64,000 nucleotides of DNA from an uncultured Candidatus Actinomarina sp. (GCA_902619825.1 CACNFT010000005.1:1-64000), one strand, 5' to 3'. Counted from the first letter of the stretch, positions 7,413 to 16,898 are shown. A program made the numbers and translations. Notes: generated by a model not told the origin, from the letters alone.

Positions 7413-8792
7413 CTATTTTTTTGTTAACTCTTTTGAAATTTCTTCAGATGAATCAACGGAGACAGTACCAAGCAAAACTGGCTGACCCATTTCATGTCGA
7501 TATTTTATATCATCGACTACAGCATTTAATTTTGCCTTTTTTGTTTTATACACCGTATCCTGATTGTCATTTCTTGCAACAGGGAGATTTGTAGGTATTT
7601 CAACTACTTCAAGATTGTAGATCTGAATAAGTTCTTCTTCTTCAGTTTTAGCAGTACCTGTCATACCAGCAAGATGTTCGTACATTCTAAAATAGTTCTG
7701 ATAAGTAATGGAGGCTAATGTTTGGTTTTCATCCTGGATACTAACATTTTCTTTTGCTTCGATAGCTTGGTGTAGTCCATCAGAATATCGTCTACCCTCC
7801 AAAACGCGACCAGTAAATTCATCTACTATTTTTACTTGGCCATCTGAGACAATGTAATCGACATCTTTTTTATATATTTCTTTTGCACGCAAAGAAGCAG
7901 TTAAATAATGAATAAAGTTTGTAGATGTGTTTTCATATAGATTATCAATACCTAGTTTTTCTTCTATAAATTCAATTCCATCTTCAGTTGGATGAATTTG
8001 TTTCTTAGATTCATCAACTTCATAATGAAAATTTTTATTCATTTGTTTTACAAACTTTGAAAATTGCAAATACCATTTTGTAGACTCCTCTACTCTTCCA
8101 GAAATAATTAATGGTGTTCTTGCTTCATCTACTAATATCGAGTCAACTTCATCAATTACTGCATAAAATAAATTTCCTTGAGTTAATTGCTCCGAAGATT
8201 GGGCCATGTTATCTCTTAAATAATCAAATCCAAATTCATTATTGGTTCCATAAACAATATCCTTTTTGTATTCAGAAACTTTTTCTTGATATTCCTGATT
8301 TGAATAAATTAAACCAACTTCTAGACCCAGGAAGTTATAAATTGGACTCATCCATTCAGCATCTCTTCTAGATAGGTAATCATTTACAGTTACAACATGT
8401 ACACCCTGTTCGAAAAGTGACATAAATGAGATTGGAAGTGTAGAAACTAATGTTTTTCCCTCTCCAGTTTTCATCTCGGCTATCCTATTTCGTAATAAAA
8501 CCATTCCACCGAATAACTGTACATCGTAATGACGTTGTCCTATTGTTCTTTTAGATGCCTCTCTGACAAGTGAAAATGCTTCAACCTCATAGTCAAATTT
8601 ATTTTCATTAGTAATTTTTGTTTTTAGATCTTGAAACTTATTTTTTATTTCTTCGTCTGAATATTTTTCGACTTCTGATTCTAAATTATTGATTAGCTCA
8701 ACTTTTTTATCAAGCTCTTGAGCAAGCTTTCCACTTCCAACAGATAAGACTTTTTTAAAAATACTCAAATTTAGCTTGTGCCATGCTCCCAC
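7413..8792 (-). CDS. secA: Preprotein translocase ATPase SecA, N-terminal part, ended early by a frameshift
   Basis: SecA is the motor that pushes unfolded proteins through SecYEG. This part has NBD1 with Walker A (AEMKTGEGKTLVSTLP), DEVD-box (VIDEVDSILVDEARTP), the preprotein cross-linking domain and the start of NBD2, then stops at TAG directly after seven A. With six A it would read TKNSIKHSVLNAKNH, colinear with other SecAs, giving a normal 870-residue protein. SecA is essential, so a sequencing or assembly indel, or slippage on the A run, is more likely than a dead gene. The frame opens at 8792 inside ahcY; a TTG at 8768 just after the ahcY stop (reading MSIFKKVLSVGSGKL) is the more likely start. 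Confidence 0.9.
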   Translation of the reverse strand: MGAWHKLNLSIFKKVLSVGSGKLAQELDKKVELINNLESEVEKYSDEEIKNKFQDLKTKITNENKFDYEVEAFSLVREASKRTIGQRHYDVQLFGGMVLLRNRIAEMKTGEGKTLVSTLPISFMSLFEQGVHVVTVNDYLSRRDAEWMSPIYNFLGLEVGLIYSNQEYQEKVSEYKKDIVYGTNNEFGFDYLRDNMAQSSEQLTQGNLFYAVIDEVDSILVDEARTPLIISGRVEESTKWYLQFSKFVKQMNKNFHYEVDESKKQIHPTEDGIEFIEEKLGIDNLYENTSTNFIHYLTASLRAKEIYKKDVDYIVSDGQVKIVDEFTGRVLEGRRYSDGLHQAIEAKENVSIQDENQTLASITYQNYFRMYEHLAGMTGTAKTEEEELIQIYNLEVVEIPTNLPVARNDNQDTVYKTKKAKLNAVVDDIKYRHEMGQPVLLGTVSVDSSEEISKELTKK

Positions 8793-10015
8793 GAGTCGAG
8801 GTAATCAATTTGCTCTTTGGTAAGTATTTCTAACTCTCCACCCATGAGTCCTAGTTTTGTAGCCGCAATTTTTAAATCAACTTCGTTTGGAAGTGTGTAA
8901 ACCTTTGGCAGTAATTCTTCATGATTGTCTTTAATCCATTCAGCTGCCAGTGCTTGGTTGGCAAATGACATATCCATTACTGAAGCTGGATGCCCCGATG
9001 CGGCAGCTAAGTTAACAAGTCTACCTTCAGCAAGTACTAATATTTCCTTCCCATCATATAAATAACTTTCGACGTGGTCCCTGACTCTATGGATCTCTGC
9101 ACTTTCTTGTTTCAATGCTTCTAAATTAATTTCTACATCAAAATGTCCCGCGTTTGCTAAAACTACACCATCTTTCATTACATCAAAATGCTGTTTATCT
9201 AATGCATGCATGTTTCCAGTCACAGATACGATTACATCTGCAATTTTTGCAGCATTTACACTACTCCTTACCTCGTAACCATGCATCAAAGCTTCCAACG
9301 CACGTACAGAGTTAGGCTCAACAACTGTAACTTTTGCACCCATTCCGTATGCCCTCTCTGCTACTCCTTTTCCACAATCACCAAAACCTATAACAACAAC
9401 ATCTAAACCAGCAATTAAAAGATCTGTTGCTCTTACAACACCATCCATAGCACTTTGACCTGTTCCAAATCTATTATCAAATAAATGTTTAGTTTCAGAA
9501 TCGTTCACAGCAACAACTGGGAAACGAAGCTTATTATTTTTTTCCATTGACTTAAGTCTTATCACTCCTGTTGTAGTTTCTTCCATTGAACCCATAACTG
9601 GAATATCGGCTCTGTCTGTTAAAAGAAGTGTTACTAAATCTGCCCCATCATCCATTGTTATATCCGGTTTAGTATCAAGTACAGAATTAAGATGTTTAAA
9701 AAAATCATCATTTGATACACCGTGTACTGCGTGTACTTCAATGTCATTTTCAGATAAATAAGCCGCAACTGAATCCTTCGTTGATAATGGATTAGAAGCA
9801 CATAAGGCAACATTGGCTCCTGCAGCCTTTAAAGTAAGCATCAAATTAGCTGTTTCTTTTGTGACATGCATACAAGCACCTATGTTTAAACCATTTAATG
9901 GTCTAGAGGAGGAAAACTCTGTCTTGATTTCCTCAAGAACTTTCATTTGTCTTGCAGCCCAATCAACCTCTTGTTGACCAATTGTTGCTAAATTTTTATC
10001 TTTTATTGTGGACAT
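8771..10015 (-). CDS. ahcY: Adenosylhomocysteinase (S-adenosyl-L-homocysteine hydrolase)
   Basis: A 414-residue NAD-dependent enzyme that splits S-adenosylhomocysteine into adenosine and homocysteine in the activated methyl cycle. Visible motifs are the N-terminal GACMHVTKETANLMLTL substrate site, DDGADL, the NAD-binding GFGDCGKGVAERAYGMGA and the C-terminal block ASGHPASVMDMSFANQA. The length corresponds to the short bacterial/archaeal type lacking the roughly 40-residue insertion. It overlaps the PGI/PMI gene by one base upstream. No SAH riboswitch is possible here because there is no leader. Confidence 0.95.
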   Translation of the reverse strand: MSTIKDKNLATIGQQEVDWAARQMKVLEEIKTEFSSSRPLNGLNIGACMHVTKETANLMLTLKAAGANVALCASNPLSTKDSVAAYLSENDIEVHAVHGVSNDDFFKHLNSVLDTKPDITMDDGADLVTLLLTDRADIPVMGSMEETTTGVIRLKSMEKNNKLRFPVVAVNDSETKHLFDNRFGTGQSAMDGVVRATDLLIAGLDVVVIGFGDCGKGVAERAYGMGAKVTVVEPNSVRALEALMHGYEVRSSVNAAKIADVIVSVTGNMHALDKQHFDVMKDGVVLANAGHFDVEINLEALKQESAEIHRVRDHVESYLYDGKEILVLAEGRLVNLAAASGHPASVMDMSFANQALAAEWIKDNHEELLPKVYTLPNEVDLKIAATKLGLMGGELEILTKEQIDYLDSWEHGTS

Positions 10016-11010
10016 TATTCTCCTAGTAATTTTTTCAATTTTTCAATTGTGTCTATATTTTTTGGGTCAACAGTAAGTTTTGCAGCTAAATTTAAACTTA
10101 CTAAATCACCTAGTAATACTAACTCCAATAAAGTTTTTAGTGTACTTTCTTGATTGGGTAAATTTACTTCAGTTATATCTACTTTTTCCCCTATTAAATC
10201 TTTAGTAAATTCAAATCTTTTTCTAATTTGAGGATGTTCATTTTGATCTCTAATGAAAATAACAACATAGTTATTTTTACTTCCGTCTTTATCTGAATCC
10301 CATGAGAGGATTTCATTATGATGAATCTCTGGTAAATGACCAACAAAAGCTTTGGATTTGGCATTCTCATTAATTTGTGTTTTCCAACGTGACGAAGCAA
10401 CTCTTGACATCTCAGTACCTGAATAAATAATTACAGTTTTTTTATTGATACTTTCACATATATCTATAGACAACTTATTGATATCTGATTCATCATCGTT
10501 TTTAGACAATTTATCAATGTATGAACTTACATCATTTAATTGAGATACATAATTTGAACCCTCAGAAACATCAATTATTTTTGAAACTGCAAGTGTGAGA
10601 TATCCAAATGCTGCCCTTGGTTGTAAACCATTTGGAATTTTAATATATTCTTTACCTTCATTTTTGGCCATATCAATCAACTTGCCGCCACTTGAAATAA
10701 CTATCCAGTCAAAATTGTTTCCTTTTGCATCAGATATTCCTGATAGAGTTTCCTCCGTATTGCCAGAATAAGAAATAAATAAACATAGAGGTTTAAACTT
10801 TTTAACTTGTTTAGGGATTGAATAGTCTTTCTGCACAAAAATGTTTTTATCAGATATTTCGTTTGATAATAACTTCATTACATCGCCGGCAACACCTGAT
10901 CCACCCATGCCCATAATTAATAAGCTTTCGTATGAAACTTTTTGAAGATTACTTGAATATTCAAGATTAGCTATTATTTGATTTTTTAAGTCAAAAGCAA
11001 CATTTAACAT
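10015..11010 (-). CDS. Bifunctional phosphoglucose/phosphomannose isomerase
   Basis: A 331-residue SIS-fold isomerase of the PGI/PMI family that interconverts fructose-6-phosphate with glucose-6-phosphate and mannose-6-phosphate. The N-terminal SIS domain has MGMGGSGVAGDV (about 33-44) and SYSGNTEETL. The C-terminal PGI domain has the catalytic-type segment GHLPEIHHNEI, with a Glu and His in the usual positions. It ends one base into ahcY and starts right after the phosphomannomutase stop. The pair would supply mannose-1-phosphate for GDP-mannose, in line with the glycan genes downstream at 12-19 kb. Confidence 0.88.
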   Translation of the reverse strand: MLNVAFDLKNQIIANLEYSSNLQKVSYESLLIMGMGGSGVAGDVMKLLSNEISDKNIFVQKDYSIPKQVKKFKPLCLFISYSGNTEETLSGISDAKGNNFDWIVISSGGKLIDMAKNEGKEYIKIPNGLQPRAAFGYLTLAVSKIIDVSEGSNYVSQLNDVSSYIDKLSKNDDESDINKLSIDICESINKKTVIIYSGTEMSRVASSRWKTQINENAKSKAFVGHLPEIHHNEILSWDSDKDGSKNNYVVIFIRDQNEHPQIRKRFEFTKDLIGEKVDITEVNLPNQESTLKTLLELVLLGDLVSLNLAAKLTVDPKNIDTIEKLKKLLGE

Positions 11011-12351
11011 CTATAAACTTATTATATTTGAAATTTTATCAATGATGCTATCTAAAGTTTTTTGATCTACTGCTTCTGCATTTAAACGAAGCATGGGTTC
11101 AGTATTTGATCCTCTTACATTAAACCAAAAATCATTAGCAAAATATGATATTCCATCTAATTTATCAAATTGGCCCTCAAAAGAATTTTCGATATTTTTC
11201 AAACTTTTTTCTACATCTTCAACCATATAATTTATTTCACCTGATGATGGATAAAATTCATAATTTTCTACTAGTTCCGAAGTTTTAACATTTTTTTCAG
11301 ATAAAATTTTTAAAAATATTAACAATGTCAATATTCCAGAATCAGCATAAAAATTTTCCCTTAAATAAAAATGAGCACTATGTTCACCACCAAAATCAGC
11401 ATCTTCATCCCTCATAATCTTTTTTATATATGAGTGACCAACCTTGGATCTTATTGTCTGTATTCCTTTACTATTTAAATACTTCACAACAGAGGGTTGG
11501 ACATTTACATTGTGAACTATCTTTATTTGAGATTTTTTTTCAAACAACCAATCAGAAATTAAACATGTCATTAGGCTTCCACTAATAAGATTTCCTTTAT
11601 TGTCGATAAATACAGACCTATCTGCATCTCCGTCAAAAGCAACTCCAAAATCGAGATTCTCTGATATTACTTTATCCTTTAGATCTGATAAGTTGTTTTC
11701 ATCAGAGGGATCTGCTGGGTGATTGGGGAAACTACCATCTACATCCATGTAAAGACCCGCAAAATTTAAATTAAAAGTATCAGATAGATCTTCAATAATT
11801 GCACCAAGTACACCGTTTCCAGCATCAATAGAAAATTTTACTTTGTCACTTATGTCTGTTGGATCTACTATTTTTTTAAAATGTTCTAAATATATTTGAT
11901 TCATTATCTGCTTTTCTGGCAAATCTGAAATAACAAAATTACCATTAAAATTTTCAGCTATTTGTTGTATTTCTTTTAATCCTGTTTCTTGCCCAATCGC
12001 TACTGCCCCAGCGTTACAAAATTTCATGCCTGTGTATTCACTGGGGTTGTGAGAAGCTGTAATAATTAGACCAGGCAAATTCTTAATTCCTGACAATGTG
12101 TAAACAACATCTGTGGGAACCATGCCGACATACATTACTTTTTTGTCCATATTCTGAATTCCTGAACTTACTGCAGCAAACATTTCACTATTTGAGATAC
12201 GGCCATCGTGCCCAACAATAATTTCGTTTGAATTTACATACGAAGCAAAGGCTGCACCTATTTTATAACCAATTTCTGGTGTAATTGTTTCATTAAAAAG
12301 GCCTCTTACGTCGTAAGCCTTAAAAATTAAATCTAGTTTATTTTCATCCAC
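11011..12351 (-). CDS. manB: Phosphomannomutase/phosphoglucomutase
   Basis: A 446-residue alpha-D-phosphohexomutase. The phosphoserine loop is TASHNPSEYTGMKF with Ser100, the metal loop is DGDADRS near residue 240, and the sugar-binding loop is GGEHSAHFY (GEMS-type position with GEHS). The phosphate-binding RGSNTEPMLR is near the C terminus. GEHS is usual for phosphomannomutase/phosphoglucomutase enzymes. The start is a GTG preceded by GGAG; TACAAT 9 bases upstream is a possible -10. It begins the minus-strand operon that continues into PGI/PMI and is divergent from a GT2 gene. Confidence 0.92.
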   Translation of the reverse strand: MDENKLDLIFKAYDVRGLFNETITPEIGYKIGAAFASYVNSNEIIVGHDGRISNSEMFAAVSSGIQNMDKKVMYVGMVPTDVVYTLSGIKNLPGLIITASHNPSEYTGMKFCNAGAVAIGQETGLKEIQQIAENFNGNFVISDLPEKQIMNQIYLEHFKKIVDPTDISDKVKFSIDAGNGVLGAIIEDLSDTFNLNFAGLYMDVDGSFPNHPADPSDENNLSDLKDKVISENLDFGVAFDGDADRSVFIDNKGNLISGSLMTCLISDWLFEKKSQIKIVHNVNVQPSVVKYLNSKGIQTIRSKVGHSYIKKIMRDEDADFGGEHSAHFYLRENFYADSGILTLLIFLKILSEKNVKTSELVENYEFYPSSGEINYMVEDVEKSLKNIENSFEGQFDKLDGISYFANDFWFNVRGSNTEPMLRLNAEAVDQKTLDSIIDKISNIISL

Positions 12352-12366
12352 TCCATATGTATTGTA

Positions 12367-13107
12367 ATGTTTATGAAAATGAACAACATGATAAATAATT
12401 TTTCAGTTGTAATACCAGTATTTAATGAGGAAGAAATCTTTTTAGAATCTGCAAGAAAAATTTACAAAATTTGTCTAGAGATGAACATGCCGTTTGAAAT
12501 TATTTTTTCTGAAAACGGTTCAACAGACAACACAGTAAAACTTATTGAAACTTTTATAGGGGATAAAAACAATTGTTTTATGATAAATAACAATTATGCA
12601 AATTATGGGCTTGCATTAAAAAATGGATTTGAGAATGTGAAAAATGAAATTGTAATATCATTCGATATCGATTATTTTTCAAAAAAATTCCTTAAGCAAG
12701 CATTGAAACTAGATGAAAATTTTGTAGCACTTGTTGCATCAAAAAGACTAAATGAGTCTGAAGATGAAAGAACATTTATCAGAAAAATGGCAACATCAAC
12801 ATTTGTATTAATTTTAAAACTTTTATTTAAAACCTCACTTAGTGATACTCATGGAATGAAAGCTATAAGAAGATTTAATATTCAAAAAGAAATCAATAAT
12901 GTGATATCAACACAGGATATTTTTGATACTGAACTTTTAATTAGAATAGAGAAATCAGGATATAAAATTCTTGAAGTACCTGCAAAAGTAAATGAGATTA
13001 GACCAAGTGTGTCAGTTATTTTTACAAGAATTCCTAGAACACTAAAAAGTTTATTTTTATTACGTCTTCAATTATTTAAAGAGTCTTTAAATACAAAAAA
13101 TTTATAA
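12367..13107 (+). CDS. Family 2 glycosyltransferase (polyprenyl-phosphate-mannose-synthase type)
   Basis: A 246-residue GT-A-fold enzyme. The N terminus FSVVIPVFNEEE, the NGSTDNT diphosphate-binding stretch and SFDIDYF in place of the DXD metal site place it with dolichol/polyprenyl-phosphate sugar transferases. RPSVSVIF and LRLQLF near the end resemble the C-terminal helices of these enzymes; no membrane span is obvious. It probably loads a sugar such as mannose onto a polyprenyl phosphate for extracytoplasmic use by GT-C enzymes. Four in-frame ATGs occur at 12367, 12373, 12379 and 12388; the last is closest to the conserved domain. It overlaps the convergent GtrA gene by 40 bases. Confidence 0.82.
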   Translation: MFMKMNNMINNFSVVIPVFNEEEIFLESARKIYKICLEMNMPFEIIFSENGSTDNTVKLIETFIGDKNNCFMINNNYANYGLALKNGFENVKNEIVISFDIDYFSKKFLKQALKLDENFVALVASKRLNESEDERTFIRKMATSTFVLILKLLFKTSLSDTHGMKAIRRFNIQKEINNVISTQDIFDTELLIRIEKSGYKILEVPAKVNEIRPSVSVIFTRIPRTLKSLFLLRLQLFKESLNTKNL

Positions 13108-13538
13108 ATTAAATATTTAATGGGAAGAATAAATCCATGTATCAAAACAGTTGCTATTAAAAATTGTATTTCGTTATCTTGAATTGATGGTCTGATCGAG
13201 TTAATTAAAAACCAGATAAACAATGGAACAACTAAGTTGATTAAATTAGTAAGCAAAAATTTAACAAATTCTTTAAATCCCCCCTCGTATATAGATAATT
13301 TGAAAATAATTCTTCTAGACAAAAAATATGAAACTATAACTCCTATTGAAAAAGCAAAAATATTTGTTAAATAAGTTCTTTGAGGAATCTCAATTGAATA
13401 AAAAACAAAAAATTGAAATAAATAGCTTATTCCTAGACCAAATACTAAATTGAATACACCAACAATATAGGTTCTAAATAATTGTACATAGGTGGAATCA
13501 CCTACTAATAATTTGGAATTTTTAAGTTTTTTTAACAT
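13068..13538 (-). CDS. GtrA-family membrane protein
   Basis: A 156-residue protein with four predicted transmembrane helices (about 27-50, 58-78, 92-113, 122-146). YIVGVFNLVFGLGISYLFQF is typical of the GtrA family, whose members are thought to flip polyprenyl-linked sugars or act in their transfer. It lies next to a polyprenyl-phosphate glycosyltransferase and a large GT-C-like membrane protein, the standard neighbours. It overlaps the upstream membrane-protein gene by 17 bases and its last 13 codons lie opposite the end of the GT2 gene. Confidence 0.8.
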   Translation of the reverse strand: MLKKLKNSKLLVGDSTYVQLFRTYIVGVFNLVFGLGISYLFQFFVFYSIEIPQRTYLTNIFAFSIGVIVSYFLSRRIIFKLSIYEGGFKEFVKFLLTNLINLVVPLFIWFLINSIRPSIQDNEIQFLIATVLIHGFILPIKYLIYKFFVFKDSLNN

Positions 13539-15720
13539 TTTTTAAAGATCTAATAAAAATAATCAATGATAAGACTAATGAAAATATTGAAAAATAGAAG
13601 CTGTTTTTTTCAAGTGTGGTTTTTTTAAAATTGATCTCTACATATTCCTGATTGGGTATAACTGACATAAATGATGGAGAGGTCCTAAATGGCCCAAACC
13701 CGTTTGATATAGACCAATTCGGAAAGTAAGAAACTTTAATCAAATGTAATTCGCCAGGATTGTTTGTAAAAAATGAAATCTTCTTATTTGTAATTTTTAC
13801 GTCTGTAACTTCTAAATTATTCTTATTTGATGGCTGTATCAATATTTTATTACTTACTTCAACAACTCTCTTTTCATCTAGTTCATCAAAATTTTCATAT
13901 GCTTTTTGAAAAAAATTAGTTATATTAGTGTCTCTAAAAACTGAACTTAGAATGCCTTCTTGTTTGTTTACTTTTGAAAACACATCAATATCTTGATAAA
14001 TTAATTCTACTTTTGAGGAATTGACTTCAAATACTGAAAACGGCTCTGATGAAAAAAGAAATGTAAGTCTTTCAGAATTCATTGCTTTACTTTCAATTTC
14101 TTCTGTATACGTAATGAAATAGTCTATACCTAGGTCATAAAGATAATCTACACCTTTATCAAATTGATTATTTATATATGACAGTCCACCTACTGGATTT
14201 GATGGTCTTTTTGCCAAACCAGATACAGATATAAAATGAAATGGGGTTGTAATACTTGAATCAAAATATAAACCTTCCATGCTTGTATGTTTTGTGAAAT
14301 AAGGAATTGTCATTAGAGTCATTGGGGTTCCATATTTATTCATATCTGAATTAGGTTCCCACACAATTCTTCCAGGACTTAAATTGTCTAATTGTGTGTA
14401 TAGGTTTTGAATTTGATTCCAGTCGTTCTTTCCTTCGTAGCCTGTAAAATTCCAATTAAGCCAATGTGGCAAGAAAGATATAGTAGAAAAAATAATAGAA
14501 ACAATGAGCAAATTAAGTTGTACAACAACATTTTTTAAATTAAGGATTGCATAAATCATTATCAAAAAAATGATTGGTATGTAAAGATTTAAATATGATT
14601 GGTTATTAGACCATTTTTCATAAAATATATACAAACAATAAATTGTTCCACCTAAGAATAGGCTTGTTAATAGATTGACTCCCTGTTGATAAAGATTAAT
14701 ATCATCAATAAAAATTTCCACTGCTTTGAAAAATAAAAAAATAATTCCAAGATTGAAAAATGGTACCAATCTACCATTCCAAAGAGCACCTTCTGGGACA
14801 TAAAAATAAAGGAGAACAGATGAGGAGATAATATAAAGATCAAATAAATTTAATGTCTTTTTTTTAATCAAATTTTTATGCTTTGCTATCATTAAACCAA
14901 TCAAGATAAAGATAATGGGTAAAATATCCTTCTTGATTAAATCATCTAATCTTGAAAATGGAGTGTAACTCATATTTGTTGTATATTCTAAATTCACCAA
15001 CAATGAGACAGACCATCTTGATGCAAGTGCTAAAAAAATAAAAATTGAGAGTATTCTTTGATTTAGATTTTGTTTTTTTGATAACCAATAAAATGCATAA
15101 ATTGGAGAATAGATAATAAATGGAATTAAATGAGACAACAAACAGAGAGCCAGAAAGATTGAACAGATTGTAAATCTAAAATTATTTTCTGATTTTATTA
15201 AGTAAAAAATTGAAAGATTTGCAAATGCTAATGAATACGCAAAAGAAAACTGCCCTGCCAATGTTGATGCTAAATTGCCGCCATAAATAGTAAACGACTC
15301 AGTAAAAATGTAAAATAATCCAGCCGTAGCACCATAGATTGAAAATTGATTTGATGTTTTTCTCATAAGTTTTTCGATGGAGTAAACAACCAAAATGGTG
15401 GAAAATACAACCATAATTTTGAAAGCAATTCCAAAAGGAAATACAATATTAAAGATAAATGTGATTATTGCAGGAAGAGGAAAATAAAAATAGTATAAAG
15501 GATATCCACCAAACCAATCATTTGACCATCCATTTATTTCAAGATTTGGCATAAAGTCTTTTATAAAAGTATCAATTGCAACGATATGAGCTCCCATATC
15601 TCCACCAGTAGGTGTATTGTTTTCAAAAACTAAATCAATTCTTAGAAATAAAACTAAAACAAGTAAATAAAATAATTGTTGCGAAATATTTGAATTTAAA
15701 TTTTTACTAACTGATTTCAT
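13522..15720 (-). CDS. Large polytopic membrane protein, GT-C-like (6-pyruvoyl-tetrahydropterin-synthase-related family)
   Basis: A 732-residue protein with about a dozen membrane helices over residues 1-450, an extracytoplasmic domain from about 450 to 700 and a final helix near 710-728. The early loop TPTGGDMGAHIVA followed by DWFGGYPLYYFYFPLPAI is the hallmark of the integral-membrane family misnamed 6-pyruvoyl-tetrahydropterin synthase related (PF10131), which resembles GT-C glycosyltransferases using polyprenyl-phosphate sugars; the acidic GGDMGAH loop would be the catalytic acid site. It is not a pterin enzyme. With GT2 and GtrA beside it, extracytoplasmic glycan transfer is the likely role; donor and acceptor are unknown. 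Confidence 0.72.
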   Translation of the reverse strand: MKSVSKNLNSNISQQLFYLLVLVLFLRIDLVFENNTPTGGDMGAHIVAIDTFIKDFMPNLEINGWSNDWFGGYPLYYFYFPLPAIITFIFNIVFPFGIAFKIMVVFSTILVVYSIEKLMRKTSNQFSIYGATAGLFYIFTESFTIYGGNLASTLAGQFSFAYSLAFANLSIFYLIKSENNFRFTICSIFLALCLLSHLIPFIIYSPIYAFYWLSKKQNLNQRILSIFIFLALASRWSVSLLVNLEYTTNMSYTPFSRLDDLIKKDILPIIFILIGLMIAKHKNLIKKKTLNLFDLYIISSSVLLYFYVPEGALWNGRLVPFFNLGIIFLFFKAVEIFIDDINLYQQGVNLLTSLFLGGTIYCLYIFYEKWSNNQSYLNLYIPIIFLIMIYAILNLKNVVVQLNLLIVSIIFSTISFLPHWLNWNFTGYEGKNDWNQIQNLYTQLDNLSPGRIVWEPNSDMNKYGTPMTLMTIPYFTKHTSMEGLYFDSSITTPFHFISVSGLAKRPSNPVGGLSYINNQFDKGVDYLYDLGIDYFITYTEEIESKAMNSERLTFLFSSEPFSVFEVNSSKVELIYQDIDVFSKVNKQEGILSSVFRDTNITNFFQKAYENFDELDEKRVVEVSNKILIQPSNKNNLEVTDVKITNKKISFFTNNPGELHLIKVSYFPNWSISNGFGPFRTSPSFMSVIPNQEYVEINFKKTTLEKNSFYFSIFSLVLSLIIFIRSLKNVKKT

Positions 15721-15961
15721 TTAAAATCTTTCCAAGATATTTAGTACTTCTTTTACCATTTTCTGACCACTCAGCATACCAATACGGTCCATGAGGACAA
15801 CTATTACATGATTCTCTTCCACATTTTATTAATTTTTGCCTATAGGATATTTTTTGTTCATCACTTGTGGGCCCAAGCTTGTTATCAATTAGAATACGTA
15901 ATCTTTTTAAATCCGATTCTCCTAATTCAGATATTGCCTCTAGAATTTCTCTATCTACCAT
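15707..15961 (-). CDS. Small cysteine-containing protein, DUF6788-like
   Basis: An 84-residue protein. The C-terminal half has KCGRESCNSCPHGPYWYAEW followed by GKRSTKYLGK, which matches my memory of the DUF6788 pattern (CGxxxCxC, HGPYWY, YLGK); the four close Cys may bind a metal. The N-terminal half is a charged helix. Function is unknown for the family. It overlaps the large membrane-protein gene by 14 bases and is the first gene of that three-gene minus-strand unit, divergent from cofD. Confidence 0.65.
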   Translation of the reverse strand: MVDREILEAISELGESDLKRLRILIDNKLGPTSDEQKISYRQKLIKCGRESCNSCPHGPYWYAEWSENGKRSTKYLGKILNEIS

Positions 15962-16001
15962 TATTAAAATGTTAATGGAATATTGGTAAGAGTAATAAAG
16001 T

Positions 16002-16898
16002 ATGAAAAAAATTGTTTATTTATCCGGTGGAATTGGTGGAGCAAAACTTGCAAAAGGTTTTTACAATCTCAAAGAAATCGACCTAACAATTATTATCAAT
16101 ACGGGTGATGATGAAACTATACAAGGAGTTAAGCTATCTCCAGATATAGATTCTGTAATTTATGCATTAGCTGGAATTGAGGGTGATCTTGGATGGGGCC
16201 AAAAAAATGATAGTTTTGTTGTAAGTGAAGAATTTAAAAAATATTTTCCTCAAGAATTCAGTATTGGCGATAAAGATCTTGCTTTAAACCTTTTTAGAAA
16301 TCAATTACTTTCAGAGGGCAAATCACTTACTCAAATAACAAAGATAATTTCTGATAAATTTGGATTAAATTGCAAAATATTTCCAATGACAGATAATTTA
16401 GTTAGTACAAAATTGAAAACCACTGAAAATAAATTATTAGACTTTCAAGAATATTTTGTTGAATTAAAGTCGGAACCTGATTTAAGTGATGTTATTTATT
16501 TAAATTCTGAGGATGCAGATATAACTAATGAGGTTTCTAAAGCAATTGAAAAAGCTGACAAAATAGTGATTGGACCTTCAAATCCAATACTTTCTATTGG
16601 ACCAATTCTCTCAGTAAAAAATTTAAAGGAAAAATTAATTAACGATGATAAAACATACATTGTTTCACCATTCATACAAGATAAAGCAATCAAGGGTCCT
16701 TCCAAGAAAAATTTTGAAGATCTTGGTTACAAAAGTGACATAAGTGGATTAAAAAAATTTTATGATTATGTTGGAGATTTCTATGTAGTGCATAATGGTG
16801 ATTCTGATGACGCTGAAAATACAATCGAAACAAATATATTATTAAAATCTATAGAAGACTCGACCAACTTAGCTAAATTCATTATTGATCATGAATAA
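16002..16898 (+). CDS. cofD: 2-phospho-L-lactate transferase (CofD/FbiA), coenzyme F420 biosynthesis
   Basis: A 298-residue transferase that joins a phospholactate or phosphoenolpyruvate moiety to the deazaflavin Fo, giving F420-0 or its dehydro form. Diagnostic features are the N-terminal YLSGGIGGAKLAKGFYN, NTGDDETIQGVKLSPDID and GPSNPILSIGPIL. In actinobacteria (FbiA) the donor derives from phosphoenolpyruvate. The gene overlaps cofE directly downstream, so the two form an F420 unit. The Fo synthase (fbiC) and cofC/fbiD are not in the window. Confidence 0.92.
   Translation: MKKIVYLSGGIGGAKLAKGFYNLKEIDLTIIINTGDDETIQGVKLSPDIDSVIYALAGIEGDLGWGQKNDSFVVSEEFKKYFPQEFSIGDKDLALNLFRNQLLSEGKSLTQITKIISDKFGLNCKIFPMTDNLVSTKLKTTENKLLDFQEYFVELKSEPDLSDVIYLNSEDADITNEVSKAIEKADKIVIGPSNPILSIGPILSVKNLKEKLINDDKTYIVSPFIQDKAIKGPSKKNFEDLGYKSDISGLKKFYDYVGDFYVVHNGDSDDAENTIETNILLKSIEDSTNLAKFIIDHE

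Noticed and set aside
7403-7594. 63-codon plus-strand open frame spanning the secA frameshift
   Set aside because: It lies antisense to secA and only appears long because the T7 run and AT-rich context lack plus-strand stops.
10015-10020. SAH or SAM riboswitch before ahcY
   Set aside because: ahcY overlaps the preceding gene, so there is no leader RNA.
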